From contig CALCFD010000051.1 of NCBI GenBank assembly GCA_937900695.1, positions 83,781 through 147,780 of the forward strand: DNA of 64,000 nucleotides, read 5' to 3'. Position numbers and translations under genes: made by a program. Shown one piece after another: positions 8,841-20,148 of the stretch. The stretch's first letter is position 1, and each line of letters starts with the position of its first letter. The notes under the pieces were generated by a model. That model was not told the origin of the DNA and searched no databases. It saw only the letters and a list, made by a program, of their open reading frames with translations. The DNA is from an uncultured Eubacterium sp. (GTDB lineage Bacteria > Bacillota > Clostridia > Peptostreptococcales > Anaerovoracaceae).

Positions 8841-9148
8841 ATTAGATGGAGCTATCATGTTGCGAGTTAAGCTGCGTAGCAGCGCAAACGAGCAACGCCT
8901 AAATAGTCCCCAGAGTATATTATTATCCGTCTAATTAAAAGTTTGCTCTGGATTGCACCTACTTATGTGGGGAAGAGATTGAGTAGACTGTAAAGAGCTT
9001 TGCTCTACAACTATCGAATAGTATACTATAGGTAGATCTGCCTTTTCATCTAAGGAGAACTTAACCGTTTCACTAAAAGTGAATAAAGTAAGATTGTAGA
9101 CGCAGGGCTCGAGTAGCTACTGCTATAGCTACATGATAAGGAGAAAGT
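8841..9148 (+). ncRNA. DGR spacer RNA between TR and RT
   Basis: 308 bp with no credible ORF, continuous with TR. In the characterised Bordetella phage DGR the RNA downstream of TR is needed for Avd-RT binding and self-primed cDNA synthesis; this interval holds the same position. Visible hairpins: AGAGC/GCTCT near 8995-9010, TTCAC/GTGAA near 9070-9085, and GTAGCTAC/GTAGCTAT-type stem near 9112-9131. It ends with AAGGAG 6 bases before the RT start. No tRNA-like fold was found. Confidence 0.6.
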
Positions 9149-10363
9149 ATGTTGAAAGAAAATCAAAATACTTTCGAGCGTTTTTGTAGTTTTGACGCTA
9201 TGTATGATGCGTCTTATAAGGTTTGCCGAAACGTTCGATGGAAAGATAGTACAATTAATTTTGAAGAAACAAGGATAGAAACAATCTTAAAAACAGAAGC
9301 TGATCTGCGAGCGTGGGAATATAAATAGCTTGTGTTTAGTTGTTTCTCGATAATCGAACGAGGTAAACCAAGAGATATAAGAGCGTGTCATATTAACGAC
9401 AGACTGGTTCAAAATGCGTTATGTGAACAAGTTTTGCTACCAGAATTAACTCCTAGATTTATTTATGATAATTGCGCGACTCTTAAAGGAAAAGGAATAG
9501 ACTTTGCTTTGAAGCGCGTTAAAGCTCACCTCCAGCAAGCCCATAGAGAATATGGATTAGGAAAAGATTTTTATGGATTAAGAATTGATATACGCAAGTA
9601 TTTTGATTCTATAGATCATGAAGCTTTAAAGCGTGCAGCAAAACGCCTCATTAAAGATGAGCAAGTTTACAATCTATGTTGTTATTTAATAGATACTTTC
9701 TCTTTTAAATTAACTAAAGATAAAGAGCCAATTCCTAATAAAATTTATTATATAAGTAAGAAACATAAATATGAAAGAACTTATGTAACTAAATTTAAAC
9801 CTAATCGTAAATACTATGAATATGAGGAAAAAAGTCTTGGATTAGGAAGTCAAACATCGCAATTATTTGCATTGTTAGCATTGAACGAAATTGATCACTT
9901 TATTAAAGAAGAGTTACATATTAAGTATTATGGGCGCTATATGGATGATTTATATTTACTCCATAATGATAATAAATACTTAGCCGACTGTAAGAAAAGA
10001 ATAGAAACTTGTTTAAATAAACAAGGACTTCATATGAATAAAAAGAAAACTACTATTATTAGAATTTCTCCAATTCATGATGATAAAATTCGTCATGCTC
10101 CATTTAAATATCTCAAATGGAACTTTTATCTTACAGACTCTAATCACATAATACAAATTCCTTTCAAAAAGAAGATTACGCATCAACGCCGTAAACTTAA
10201 AAAGATGCGCACTTTATGGTTACAAGGTAAGATTAAAACAGAAGAAATTCAACAATCTTATCAAGGTTGGCGTGCTCATATAGGCAAAGGAACTTGTTTT
10301 TATATTATACAAGATATGGACAATTACTTTCGTTCATTATTTAAAGGAGTTGAAATAAAGTAA
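9149..10363 (+). CDS. DGR reverse transcriptase
   Basis: A 404-residue protein with one TAG at codon 60 (9326-9328), read as Gln in EYKQLVF. Motifs: D147 in GLRIDIRKYFDSIDH (motif A), LGLGSQTSQ at about 230-238 (motif 4 with the SQ typical of DGR RTs rather than retroviral QG), and YMDD at about 264-267 (catalytic). It has no maturase or nuclease domain, as is normal for DGR RTs. AAGGAG precedes the ATG; the stop overlaps the next start. Under the standard code only a 59-residue fragment or a C-terminal piece lacking the N-terminus could be made, so cDNA synthesis depends on amber decoding. Confidence 0.95.
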
Positions 10364-11034
10364 TGTATATTCTATTAAATAGAGAGAATGTAGTAGTTGA
10401 CATTCTCGCAGAAGCACGTTACATTAAACTACAATCCTCAAATGGCATTGTCGTTGCCTGCGAGGAAGATGAAGGTACTGGGGTTATTGGCTCTAACTGT
10501 GATACTCATTATACTCTAGTTAAAGCCGATATTTTAAATCAACCTAATGCAGTTACAGTATTAGAGTTAGAAGAAATCCCATCTAATGTTATTCCTAATT
10601 ATTCCATATATAACTTTGAAGATAAGACTTTTACTACGGATTTAAATTAGGTTAAATATGATAAACAAGAGAAAAACAAGACGCTGTTCGCAGAGTATCT
10701 TGCTACTCACCCACTAACTTGGGTCGATGGGAAAGAGTATGGAATTACGTAGGAGGACCAGTCTGAAATTAGTTTAAATATAAACCAATATCAGGCAGCT
10801 GTCGCAGCTAAAATAGAAAATCCTACACTTGAATGGCATGCTCGACACGAAGAGTGTTAGCCATGGGCGTTAAAGCAATTAGTTGCTTTAAGTTTAGCGA
10901 TTTCCGAAGCGGTATATCCTAAATACCATCAAATGCAAGAGTATAAAACTCAAATATTCGGAGCTAAAACAATAGATGAGCTAGCAGCTATTGAGTTAAA
11001 TTATGAAGATGCTAAGGTAAATAATAATGAATAA
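10363..11034 (+). CDS. Tail-associated XkdW/DUF4376-like protein
   Basis: A 223-residue protein with three TAG codons (first at 10648). The N-terminal ~95 residues form a small beta domain (MYILLNRENVVVDI). The C-terminal part is helical with DGKEYGITQEDQSEISLNINQYQAA and LEWHARHEECQPWALKQLVALSLAI, resembling the XkdW/DUF4376 class seen next to tail fibres. Its ATG overlaps the RT stop (TAATG), so the two are translationally coupled. Possibly a fibre assembly chaperone for the DGR target; family assignment moderate. Confidence 0.6.
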
Positions 11035-11485
11035 TCTTAGTAAAAATGCTATCTTATTTGCAGTAGGAGGAACTCTATACTACGGTATAGAGTTCCTTTA
11101 TAAAACATTTATTAGTTTTGGGGCTTGCCATTGGTCAATGTTCTTATTAGGTGGACTATGTTTTCTCGTAATAGGGCTAATGAATGAAAATATCCCTTGG
11201 GAAGAATCTATTATTACTCAAAGCATAAAAGGCTCATTAATTATAACTATTTTAGAATTAATCTTTGGTTTAATTCTAAATATAGGATTAGGACTAAACA
11301 TTTGGGATTATTCAAATATTCCATTTAACTTTATGGGATAGATTTGTTTACCATTTTCTATTGCATGGCTTTTTTTAAGTTTACTAGCAATAGTATTAGA
11401 CGACTATCTCCGATGGAAGTGGTTTGGAGAAGAAAAACCACATTACCATTTAAAAACAAAAAAATAGGGAGAACCTTGTAATTAA
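11027..11485 (+). CDS. CmpB-like 'putative ABC-transporter type IV' membrane protein
   Basis: A 152-residue integral membrane protein with about four hydrophobic spans. Segments HWSMFLLGGLCFLVIGL, IGLGLNIWDYSNIPFNF and WLFLSLLAIVLDDYLR followed by GEEKPHY match the ABC_trans_CmpB family of small Clostridia proteins. The TAG at 11342 lies in NFMG-TAG-ICLPFS, where relatives typically read 'GQICL', supporting Gln. A second TAG near the end adds QGEPCN. It overlaps the upstream gene by 8 bases. Function of the family is unknown; a membrane role in superinfection or host binding is speculation. Confidence 0.75.
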
Positions 11486-11498
11486 GGTTCTCCCTATT
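11463..11498. terminator. Bidirectional terminator between convergent units
   Basis: A perfect 15-bp stem (11463-11477 with 11484-11498) and 6-nt loop, with T-runs outside both arms. It ends the rightward DGR unit and the leftward tail operon whose TAA is at 11501-11503. Confidence 0.9.
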
Positions 11499-11500
11499 TT

Positions 11501-12283
11501 TTATTTTACATCAATAATAACAAGAGCAATATCACTCTAAGGCTTTTCTTTTATATAAAAAGTAATTCCTGTTCCAACTGTTGCATCCGCATGATCAATC
11601 TTGCTATATTCATCAAGATTTGATGTATATGTAACAATAGGAGGAACATTTCCCGCTTTTCCACAAGTTAAACCGGTATTGGAATATGTCTAAGTATACA
11701 TATCTCCATTTAAAATCCAGTTACCTGCGGAAAGTGTGGTTGTATACGCTACAGAGGTACTTTCACTGATCTACTCATCTGTCTCTGCTTTACTATAAAC
11801 ATCGAGATTAGTTCTAGCGCCTGCCGCATTAGTAGCACCTGTACCACCAACTGAGAGTGGTAGTGTGCCAAATTGCGGAGCGCCTGCAGTAGCGGAATAT
11901 AAAGCGCCTGTACCTTGCAGTCCTGCAACTCCATTTTCCGCATTTCCGATCACTAAGCTGCCGGCCGCAATCTCAACCATTTTTACTGCTTCTGTTCCAT
12001 TACCAACTAACAAAGCATTAACAGTAAGATTATTATGTCCAGTACCACCTTGAGCTACTGTAGCGGTCATAGTTTTTAAGAAAACATCGTCTACATCGAT
12101 CTCGGTAATACCATCACTTAATACTTGAGCAGCGTAAGCATTTACTTGCAAACGTCCGCCTTCTTCATTGCTAATATCAATAAACAAATGTTGCTTATCC
12201 TCTGTGAAATAAGCATAACCCTCATGAAGAGGTATCTAATTAAGTTGGTCCTCTGGACCTCTATAGATCTTGAATAAAGCCAT
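11501..12283 (-). CDS. Tail fibre-like protein with 'AQGGTG' motif
   Basis: A 260-residue protein, MALFKIYRGPEDQLN at the start, AAAGGAGGG site. Two copies of a Gly-Gly-Thr-Gly motif (VAQGGTGHNNLTVNALLVGNG and LSVGGTGATNAAGARTNLDVYSK) are typical of phage fibre/adhesin trimerisation regions. The C-terminal domain is beta-rich. Several TAGs are in frame. It is the last gene of the long leftward tail operon and next to the DGR, so it likely builds the tail tip with the diversified adhesin. Confidence 0.75.
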
Positions 12284-12317
12284 TATTAAGCCCTCCTTTA
12301 TACTCTCTAAATATAAA

Positions 12318-14372
12318 TTAAGATATTAAATCGTTAAAGCTCCCCCATGATAATAGTTCTTCAATCTAATTAGCAGAATAAGTCTGTCTATCTTTCTCTG
12401 TTACAGCTCCGCCTATTAAACTATTAACATAGTGAACGCTATATGTTTTATTAGCTACCTCTCCATCGCTTTCGTCATTATAGACGTTATCAATTAGATT
12501 AGTAATACCACCAGTTAACTAAACTCTTCCCCATATTCCATCGGCTGCTTTATAATACCAATAAGAAGTCTCTTGATTAGTTTCATATTCAACCCATGTG
12601 ATAGAGAATATATCTTCTGCGGTAATTTCTTCGGTGTAATTTTCTTCGATATAGGTTACACCGGTTTGAAGAGAATCTTTTAGCGTCTCTGTCTCATTAA
12701 TCGTATAGCTCTTAACAATATTTAATGCTTCTCCAACTGGGCCTTTTAGATTTCCAGTATTCTTAACCCAAGTTCCATCAGAATTTAATTCATAAATATC
12801 GCCAGTCTAAGCATTTAAGTAAACGTCTCCTTGCTTAGCTCCTTCGATCACCGCAGAAGTAGTAGTATCAGATACCTAGGTTCCAACAAACAATCTAGAA
12901 CCTCTAGGAATAGTAAAACTAAATTTAAGAGTAGATGTTCCAATTATTTCTGCCTCAGAAGACCCTGTTTCTGTTACTCCAACAAACTAAGCTTCTGTTT
13001 CATAGTTCTCTATTGGCTTAGGCATAGTAAATTGAAGATTCCAAGCATTTACTCCCTATCCACTATCGCTACCAACAACAGAAGGAGTAATAGCTTCATA
13101 TTTTTGAGTTTCTCCATCTTGCTAATAAGGATCAACTACATTCGTTGTTACAGTAGGCACTGGTGCCTATAAACAAGTCATATAAGTAAAAGTGCAAGTG
13201 TTACCGTCTTTTGCAGTAATCTCATAGATAAATCCGGTAGCCGAATTTATGTAATAATCTCCTACATAATAGTTACTAAACGATTCATCAGTTTCTTCAT
13301 ATGTAGGTTGATCTCGTTCTCCTAAAAATTCTCCAGAATAGAATCTAGCAGACTTGGGTAACTTAAATTCTAGCTTAGGACTATTAATATTATCATCATT
13401 TAAAGTTACGCTAGGATTCTCGCTAGGCCCAATCACTTCTGTACTAGGATCCGCCATAACTTGAGACTAAGGTAAAGAGAAACTAATAACTGGATGATTA
13501 ATATTTCCACTATTAATTGAAAATGTCGGATCTCCATCTGCATCTAGAATGGTTGTATCTCCTTGCTATAATATTTGAGATACAGGTAAATAGAAAGTAA
13601 GTGTAGGTCTATTTATATTAGATGTATTATCAAATTCTATATAAGGATTTTGGTCAGCATCTATATGATTACTATTAACATTATCGTCTGTAAAAATCTA
13701 GGACTATGGCAAAGCAAATCTTATTATAGGACGATTTACATCTCTATAATAGTAAGTATTTGCTTGATAAGTATATTCTTCTCCAAATGTAATCGCTCTA
13801 TAACCACTTGGATCTTCCTCATCTTCTACATAGTAAGTTCTTTGAGGGAATGGCTCTTCTCCAGCATCTAATCTATAAACTATTTCAAGTTCAACTTCAG
13901 GAGGCTAATCACAATTCAATACCTCATAAGTACTATCATCTATAATCTATGCTTGCGGGAGGAGGAAGGTTAAGAGCACATTATCAAGATCTGTACTATC
14001 ATTTCGTACGTCTGGATCTTGATCAGCATCAAGAACTATTGGCTCTGTAATATCTATTCTTGGTGTATTACCAGTCATGGATGCTAGCATTTCATAGCTA
14101 AGGCCGCCCGCAGACCCTGTTCCATCGGCATCAACAAAGATCTTTCTCCACAGAGTAGAGTTATAGCTTTTGCCGTAATTCTACAAATCCTCATTTTTAT
14201 AAATATCATAGTTTGCATCACTTGGCAAACCGTAAGATACAATTACTAAATCTCCAGGAAAGATAGAAGATGTCCAACCTTTAGTTAAATCTCTATCCAT
14301 CTAATATTTACTGGTAAAAACTTGTCTAATTTTAAAATCTTTACCTTTAGGGCCACCGTAGAAACTTTCCAT
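12318..14372 (-). CDS. Large repetitive tail-tip/baseplate protein
   Basis: A 684-residue protein with many TAG codons, start ATG after AGGAGGTG. Central residues (about 105-380) contain at least five repeats of 'DADxxP...NxxNxPxxxFxLPxSQ' (for example LDADQDPDVRND, IDADQNPYIEF, LDADGDPTFSINSGNINHPVISFSLP), a beta-repeat fibre shaft. The C-terminus has modules naming GDVYLNAQTGDIYEL and YYINSATGFIYEI, like collagen-free fibre 'G.Y...TG.iY' domains. A structural fibre or upper-baseplate role is inferred from repeats and position. Confidence 0.7.
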
Positions 14373-14386
14373 AGTTTGACACCTCC

Positions 14387-14977
14387 TTATTCATAAATAA
14401 AATCAATGATAACATTATATAAATCTTGATAATTTTCTGGAGCATTTATATTTTCTGGATTTGGTAAAACATAAATGCCGTTAATACCCTTATTATATAT
14501 ATTTAATGCTATCTAATAAGCTTCTATATATTCAGTTTGAATATTATTATAGGCTTCCCAATATGCCTAGTAAGCTTCTGGATCAGTTTCCTAATCTGGG
14601 ATAGTAGGGTTCTATCTATGGAACTCTTCTAAATCAGCAGTTCTTTTTGCGTCTGCTTTCTGCATATCTGCTGTTCCTTGCTAGATAGCCTACTAAGAAG
14701 CTTGCTCATCTTTTTTGTATTTTCTAGGTCTAATAAAATACATATTTGTAATAGCTATATCTTCATCTAGCTCATATATACCAGTTCTACCAATCATGAT
14801 TGATTTAGATTCATTCATGACTATTTTTGTGCCAGCAGGAGCCTAAACACCAACTTTATTAAACTAAGAGGCTCCTATCTAAGCAACAATATTTCTGAAT
14901 ATATCTTGTCCACTAGAAGCATAACTACCACTGTTATTATCTATTACATTATAATAAATTTGACCAACAGTTGGCAT
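14387..14977 (-). CDS. Hypothetical baseplate-region protein
   Basis: A 196-residue protein, MPTVGQIYYNVIDNNSG; AAGGAGG upstream. The N-terminal ~85 residues are beta-rich (PAGTKIVMNESKSIMIGRTGIYELDED), then a charged Gln/Ala-rich helix (about 90-165) reads through several TAG codons. Its start and stop lie close to neighbouring genes, showing one operon. Comparable proteins accompany DUF5048 tail genes in Clostridia phages; function unknown. Confidence 0.6.
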
Positions 14978-14993
14978 TGTCTCCTATTCCTCC

Positions 14994-16898
14994 TTATACT
15001 CTCGTTAATACTTGGGTTGCTGTTATACTCATAGTACCATTATAAGCAAGAGGTAAAGTAAACTAAGTTATCTAATAGTTTCCACTTATATTACTTTTCT
15101 TATCTTCTATATAGATAATATTGTTAGGCTCCATGTAGTATTTAGGCAGACAAGTAATAGAAATAGTAGTATTATAGTTCAAATTCTAATACATCATTTC
15201 TCGAATTCTATCGAAACAACTCGCGCCTGTAGAACTTATTGAGAATAAATTATAATACTCTTTAGTAAGAACAAAAAATCTCTATCCTATACTTCTATAC
15301 TAAGCTATTAAATCCTAATTTAATCCTTCAATAAATATAATATCAGGCACTTCCATATTATATACGGAAGTTATATCAGAACTATTAACTACTTTAGTCC
15401 TTCTACCTATTTCATTTACAGAATATCTACCTATTTCAGAACCAGTATCTATAAAATCTAACCAAAAATTTAAATTACCAGGATTATTAAATACATCGGG
15501 ATTCCAATGATTATATTTATCCCAATTCTAATTTAAAGGATCATATAGACCTCTCCATTCTGCGATTAATTCAGAATCATAATAATTATCATATACGCTA
15601 TTAGTAACTTGCGCATTTAATGCTCTACGATACAACTCTTCTCTCCATTCGTCGCATGGAGGTCCAATTAATTTTGTTTTATACCCATTTATATTATAGT
15701 CACTAGCCTAATTATTAAAATCATACCTAATAATTAATCCAGTCTATTCATCAATAATAGCCCACATATACTACCCAGCTAAATCTATCATTGGTTTAGT
15801 ATCAATAGCAAGATGATACCTGATATTAACTTCTACATCAGAGGGAGTAGTTCTTTTACCCCAGACATAAAAATCATTCTTTACATTATCGAACTTTGGA
15901 CTTCGAGTAATTGCTGTTGTAGTATCAAGATCGGTTAATGAATATAAAAACTTCGCGTTATTGTAATTTTTAACATAATCATTTGTAGTTAATTCTGTTA
16001 ATGGGCTACCTGTATTCAAATAATTTTTGATTTCCTGAAAGATAAATCTACCATTTATATCATAAAAATATTCAAAATTACCTAATACATCTACTATTTT
16101 ATCTAATAAAGAAGTAACAGTATCTCCTGCATCTAGTATTAATTCACCAGGATAAGTAAAACTAGTTTCTTTATAACCTGCATCTTGTCCATAGCTTATC
16201 ATATGCGGAAAATCCGGGCTAGAAGAAAAGTTCATACTTTCATAATTGTTACTAAAATATACAGGTTTATCTCCTATATATTTAACTAGCATTTTGCAAG
16301 TTTCTTCTATATCAGTAATAACTATATTTTGAATACTTTCTCTGCCCCAGTGATTTACAGCTTCATATATAATCTAAAAAATAGTTGGATATACAATTTC
16401 TATATCTCCATTATCTTTCTATATATAACTTTCATGAAAAGTTATAGAACCTGGAAATGTACCTCCCGCGGTACCATCTAAAAGGCACATTTTATCTTTT
16501 CCGTTTATTGAAATAGTCCATCCAGATGTAGATCTTGCTATTGATGCATTAGATAGTACAAACAATCCACAAGGAAACCAAATTGTATCCCCATACTAAG
16601 CATAAGATTTTAGAGGATTATCATACCCTATAAAAACTTTTACTTTCTTGTTAATGGCAATCTCATTATCTATATCTTCTATATTGCTATTAATTTCATT
16701 AGCAAGCATAGTTAAACTGATCGTTCTTCGTACAGAAGATGATCCGTTAACGCTTAAACTTCCAGATATAATATTTCCCTATATCTCCCTAATAGGTTTT
16801 TCATCAAAAGAAAGCAGGACTATTTTAGCATAATGAGTGCGGACATTGAACTTATCGAGCTTCATAAGAAACTCCATATCATTTAGATACTCGTACAT
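14994..16898 (-). CDS. Tail/baseplate protein, DUF5048-like
   Basis: A 634-residue protein beginning MYEYLNDMEFLMKLDKFNVRTHYAKIV. The opening segment with 'ISGSLSVNGSSSVRRTISLTMLA' is characteristic of the DUF5048 group of siphophage tail proteins, thought to correspond to distal-tail/baseplate hub components. The middle (~200-420) contains DKIVDVLGNFEYFYDINGRFIFQE, typical of tail-hub/gp27-like proteins. Many TAGs are in frame. It overlaps the upstream gene by 20 bases. Assigned to tail hub by sequence style and order after the tape measure. Confidence 0.65.
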
Positions 16899-19662
16899 AA
16901 GTCTATCCCACCTTCAGTCGCATTTGATTAGTCAAGCATTTATAATTAATTACACAGAATTGTGCATCTTTTAAAGCGATATATTTTATCATATTATCCA
17001 TAGGATTAAGAGTATATCTACAAGTTGGACCAATTTTTATTGTAGTAGGATCAGAACCATCTACACTAGAGCTAATATATAAAGTAGTGCCCTCATCCGC
17101 TTCTATGTCAAAAAGAATTATATCACTAAAATTATAATAAATTTCTCCATCTGTAAGCTTTCCTTCACTATTTGGCTTAAAATGAGTGTTATAGATTAAT
17201 TCCACCTATTTCTAAGTTTCTTCTTTTATTATCTCGTAGATATTAATAGTTTTATAAAGATTAAATGTAGTATTATCTATTACTATATCATTCTAAATAT
17301 CTCGCACAAGTAACTCTTCTGGCCCATTGTTACTAAATATACGGAATGTTTCACTATTCTTATAATCATAATTATAGTATTTTAAAACTTTGTCAGTTCC
17401 AGTAAATATTCCAGAAATCTATCCCCAAATTCGTGAAGCATCAATCGCAGAAACTACTCCAGCAGATAAATCTTCTATTTGATTCAACTGACATATATAA
17501 TTGATTACGATAGGAACATTAGAAGTAACAAGAGCAATAGAATTTATACTTTCATTTAAATGATACGCTCTTCCTGGCGCGACTAAAATTGAAGATCCAT
17601 TAACTGATAATTTAATAGTCGCCGTTTCTGGCCCCTCAAGCGCAGAAATTAATTTTTTAAGCTCACTAATTTTATTATCATATTCGCTAATGTCCTCTCC
17701 CGCTGTCAAGGCTTCAGCTTTAAGAGCTTCCATCTCTAATAGCTATGCAGTTAAATCTATTTTGGGATACTGCTCTACTAAAATATCAGTAACTTGAACA
17801 AGATTCATTTTATATCCTCCGCCAATACTAACTTCCTCTTGCTCTCTTATCATAGCATAAAGATCAATATTCTTTCCGTAAATGCCACTAATCTAACCAA
17901 AAGAATAATTGATATTTTCATTAACTAGAGTTTCAAATGACCCAACATCAATTATATTAACTTCATTCAAATTAGCAATCGTATTCTCTAATACTTCATA
18001 AGCGGTAGCAGAAAAAGAATAAAGCATGCGGCCGACCGTATTATTCGGGGTTAAAGAAACATTAAGTAAACCGACAATAATATTGCCCTCAGTTGGAGAT
18101 TTAAACAGTTTATAATTAAAATCATTTAAAAACTCCTCTGCTTTTTCTCTAAAAATTCGCTCAACAAAAATATTATCATCAAGTAAACTTGTAGATATGG
18201 ACGGAACATTCTAATTAGATAAAACTTTTATATCACTTCCATTATCACATGGTTCCCTGATTGTCCCATCTTCAGCAAATTTATCTTTAGGAATAACTAA
18301 CTAATCTTTATAATAAAGACCATTTGCCCCAATGGTAAAAAATGTCTAGTCGCTATCCATCTAAAAACTAATTAACCCAGATATTGGGAATTCTGCATAA
18401 TAAGCATTTCCATTCTAGACTAAATGAGGATATCTATCTCCTAAAGTATCCTATTTACTTCTAAGAGTTGTATGCTTAAAACTAGATAAAGTCTAATTAA
18501 ATTGTAGTCGTAACTATATGCCATCTCTATAAAAATAACTATACTCAAAATTAACACTATGAGGTGCTTTTGTAGCATCGTAGACTGGAGATGTCCGCAG
18601 ACCTGCAGATTTTTCTTGTTGAATAGCATATTTATATTTGACTCCACTCTAAATAGTAAAATCGGTATAAATTAAAGTATTATTAAAAATTTGATTTTCA
18701 AACCATAAATATTTTATATCTTCCCATACCTAGTAATTACTATCTTCACAACTCCTAGTTATTACATAGCTTCCGCCTAAATTAGAAGATGTAGTACAGT
18801 ATAATCTAATGCATCCATTTTCTTTACAATATATACTATTATCTTCTATATTAAAAGAAGATATTCCTTCTAATTCTCCTAAATAAGTTCTACTAGCTAA
18901 AAAAGTATATGGCTCAGACTGGGTCGCATATCCGTTCTCAGTGATAATAGAATATATAACAGTATATTTTTCATTGTTTGTTAAAACAGTTTTAAATCTA
19001 AAAGTATCAATATCATTAATTGTACCATTATGCTATAGCCATCCAGAAGTTTCTAATAACTATTCTTGTTCAACTTCATATAAATCAAATTTATACTTAT
19101 TAAGCAATTCATTATTATTAGCACCTATGCTATAAGACCCAATAAATAAAGGAGTAAGAGTAGCTTCTGTTCGCTCTGTAGAAATTACATCTTCTCTTTT
19201 AATTTCGTCATTTTCTATTAAAACTTCTGGCGTATCTATAGCTTTAATAACCATTACAGTAGACCATTCAGAAAAAGCTCCTTGATCAATTTGCTATTGC
19301 TTCCAAGTGGCAAATTCTGAAAGTGAATTATACATTGCATTAACGCCAAATCTCATCTATACCTTATATAGATATCCAGCTGTCCAAGGTTCAATTAATT
19401 CTGTTCTATTAATAGAAATAAAATACTAAGAGCCTAAAGAACCAATAGCAGAAGGTGCTTTATAAATAGTTCCATCTGGATACTAGCTAGTATTTACTAT
19501 ACTTCTGTTATTAGACTAACGAACTATTCTCATCTATATATGTCCAATATCACTAAGTGAAGTTATGGACTATAATGTAAAATATATCTAATAAACATTT
19601 GTACTAGCTAGAAATGCTGGCTGGGTACTCTATAAAGTAGGCGGATAAATACTAATTGGCAT
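16879..19662 (-). CDS. Large fibronectin-like tail protein
   Basis: One continuous 927-residue frame (MPISIYPPTLQSTQPAF to VRVSK) when TAG is Gln; under the standard code it shatters into fragments. AAAGGAGG precedes the ATG. N-terminal regions resemble fibronectin-III-like beta domains (SLSDIGHIQMRIVRQS, GYLYKVQMRFG, VIYSIITENGYATQSEPYTF). The C-terminal third includes a helical stretch (~640-690) and small Ig-like domains. It overlaps the downstream hub gene. An adsorption-apparatus or central fibre role is likely. Confidence 0.7.
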
Positions 19663-19738
19663 AAATAACGCCTCCTTTTTCTCATCTAAGATATTTGAAA
19701 AATCTTATATTTTTAATAAAGATAATTGGCCAAAATAA

Positions 19739-19774
19739 GATAGAGGAAAAGGCAATTAAGCCTCTTCCTCTATC
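19739..19774 (-). terminator. Hairpin at end of DUF1617-like gene
   Basis: A 15-bp stem with one mismatch (19739-19753 with 19760-19774) with the stop codon in its 6-nt loop. The leftward side has only a weak T-run, so it may attenuate rather than fully stop transcription into the genes below. Confidence 0.6.
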
Positions 19775-20127
19775 ATTGGATATAATGCTTCCATAGCTTG
19801 AATAGAAAGATTAAGAGGCTCTATATCCTCCCATTTTATCTTTTTAAACTCGATATCATTGTCAATATTATCAAGTTCTTCAATCTATTGAGTAAATTTT
19901 TTTCTATTATTTTCAGGAATAAAAAATGAATTAGGATCTTTTTCGTCTGGAATACCTAGCTCTTTCAATAACTAATTTTTAGTCTCAATGAGAGACTCAA
20001 CAATAGGTTCTAAAGTTTTCATATTGCGAACAACTATAAAAGTAGTTCTTGCTGGAAATTTTATATCTCCAGAATTTTTTATAGTCTAAAGTCCTTTATA
20101 AAGGTTTAAAATCTCACTATTTATCAT
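19756..20127 (-). CDS. DUF1617-like small tail protein
   Basis: A 123-residue protein, MINSEILNLYKGLQTI, whose pattern 'FPARTTFIVVRNMKTLEPIVESLIETKNQLLKELG' and final 'EPLNLSIQAMEALYPMIEE' resembles DUF1617 phage proteins found beside tail-tip genes. Mostly helical. In-frame TAGs occur in the second half. Function of the family is unknown; probably a tail assembly factor. Confidence 0.65.
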
Positions 20128-20148
20128 TTATAAAACCCCTTTTTCTCT

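Noticed and set aside
8841..9148. Amber suppressor tRNA in the DGR spacer or other gaps
   Set aside because: No cloverleaf with a CTA anticodon and T-arm GTTCGAA-like sequence could be folded by eye anywhere in the gaps.
3655..11498. Inversion of the DGR block by the nearby serine recombinase
   Set aside because: I looked for matching inverted recombination sites near 6.05 and 11.5 kb and saw none; the only good inverted repeat (6072/6233) is internal to the small-RNA gap.
17419..17733. Independent genes at 16903-17205 and 17419-17733, with a start at 17808
   Set aside because: The frame is open from 19662 to 16879; the ATG at 17808 is internal although it has a GGAGG-like sequence upstream.
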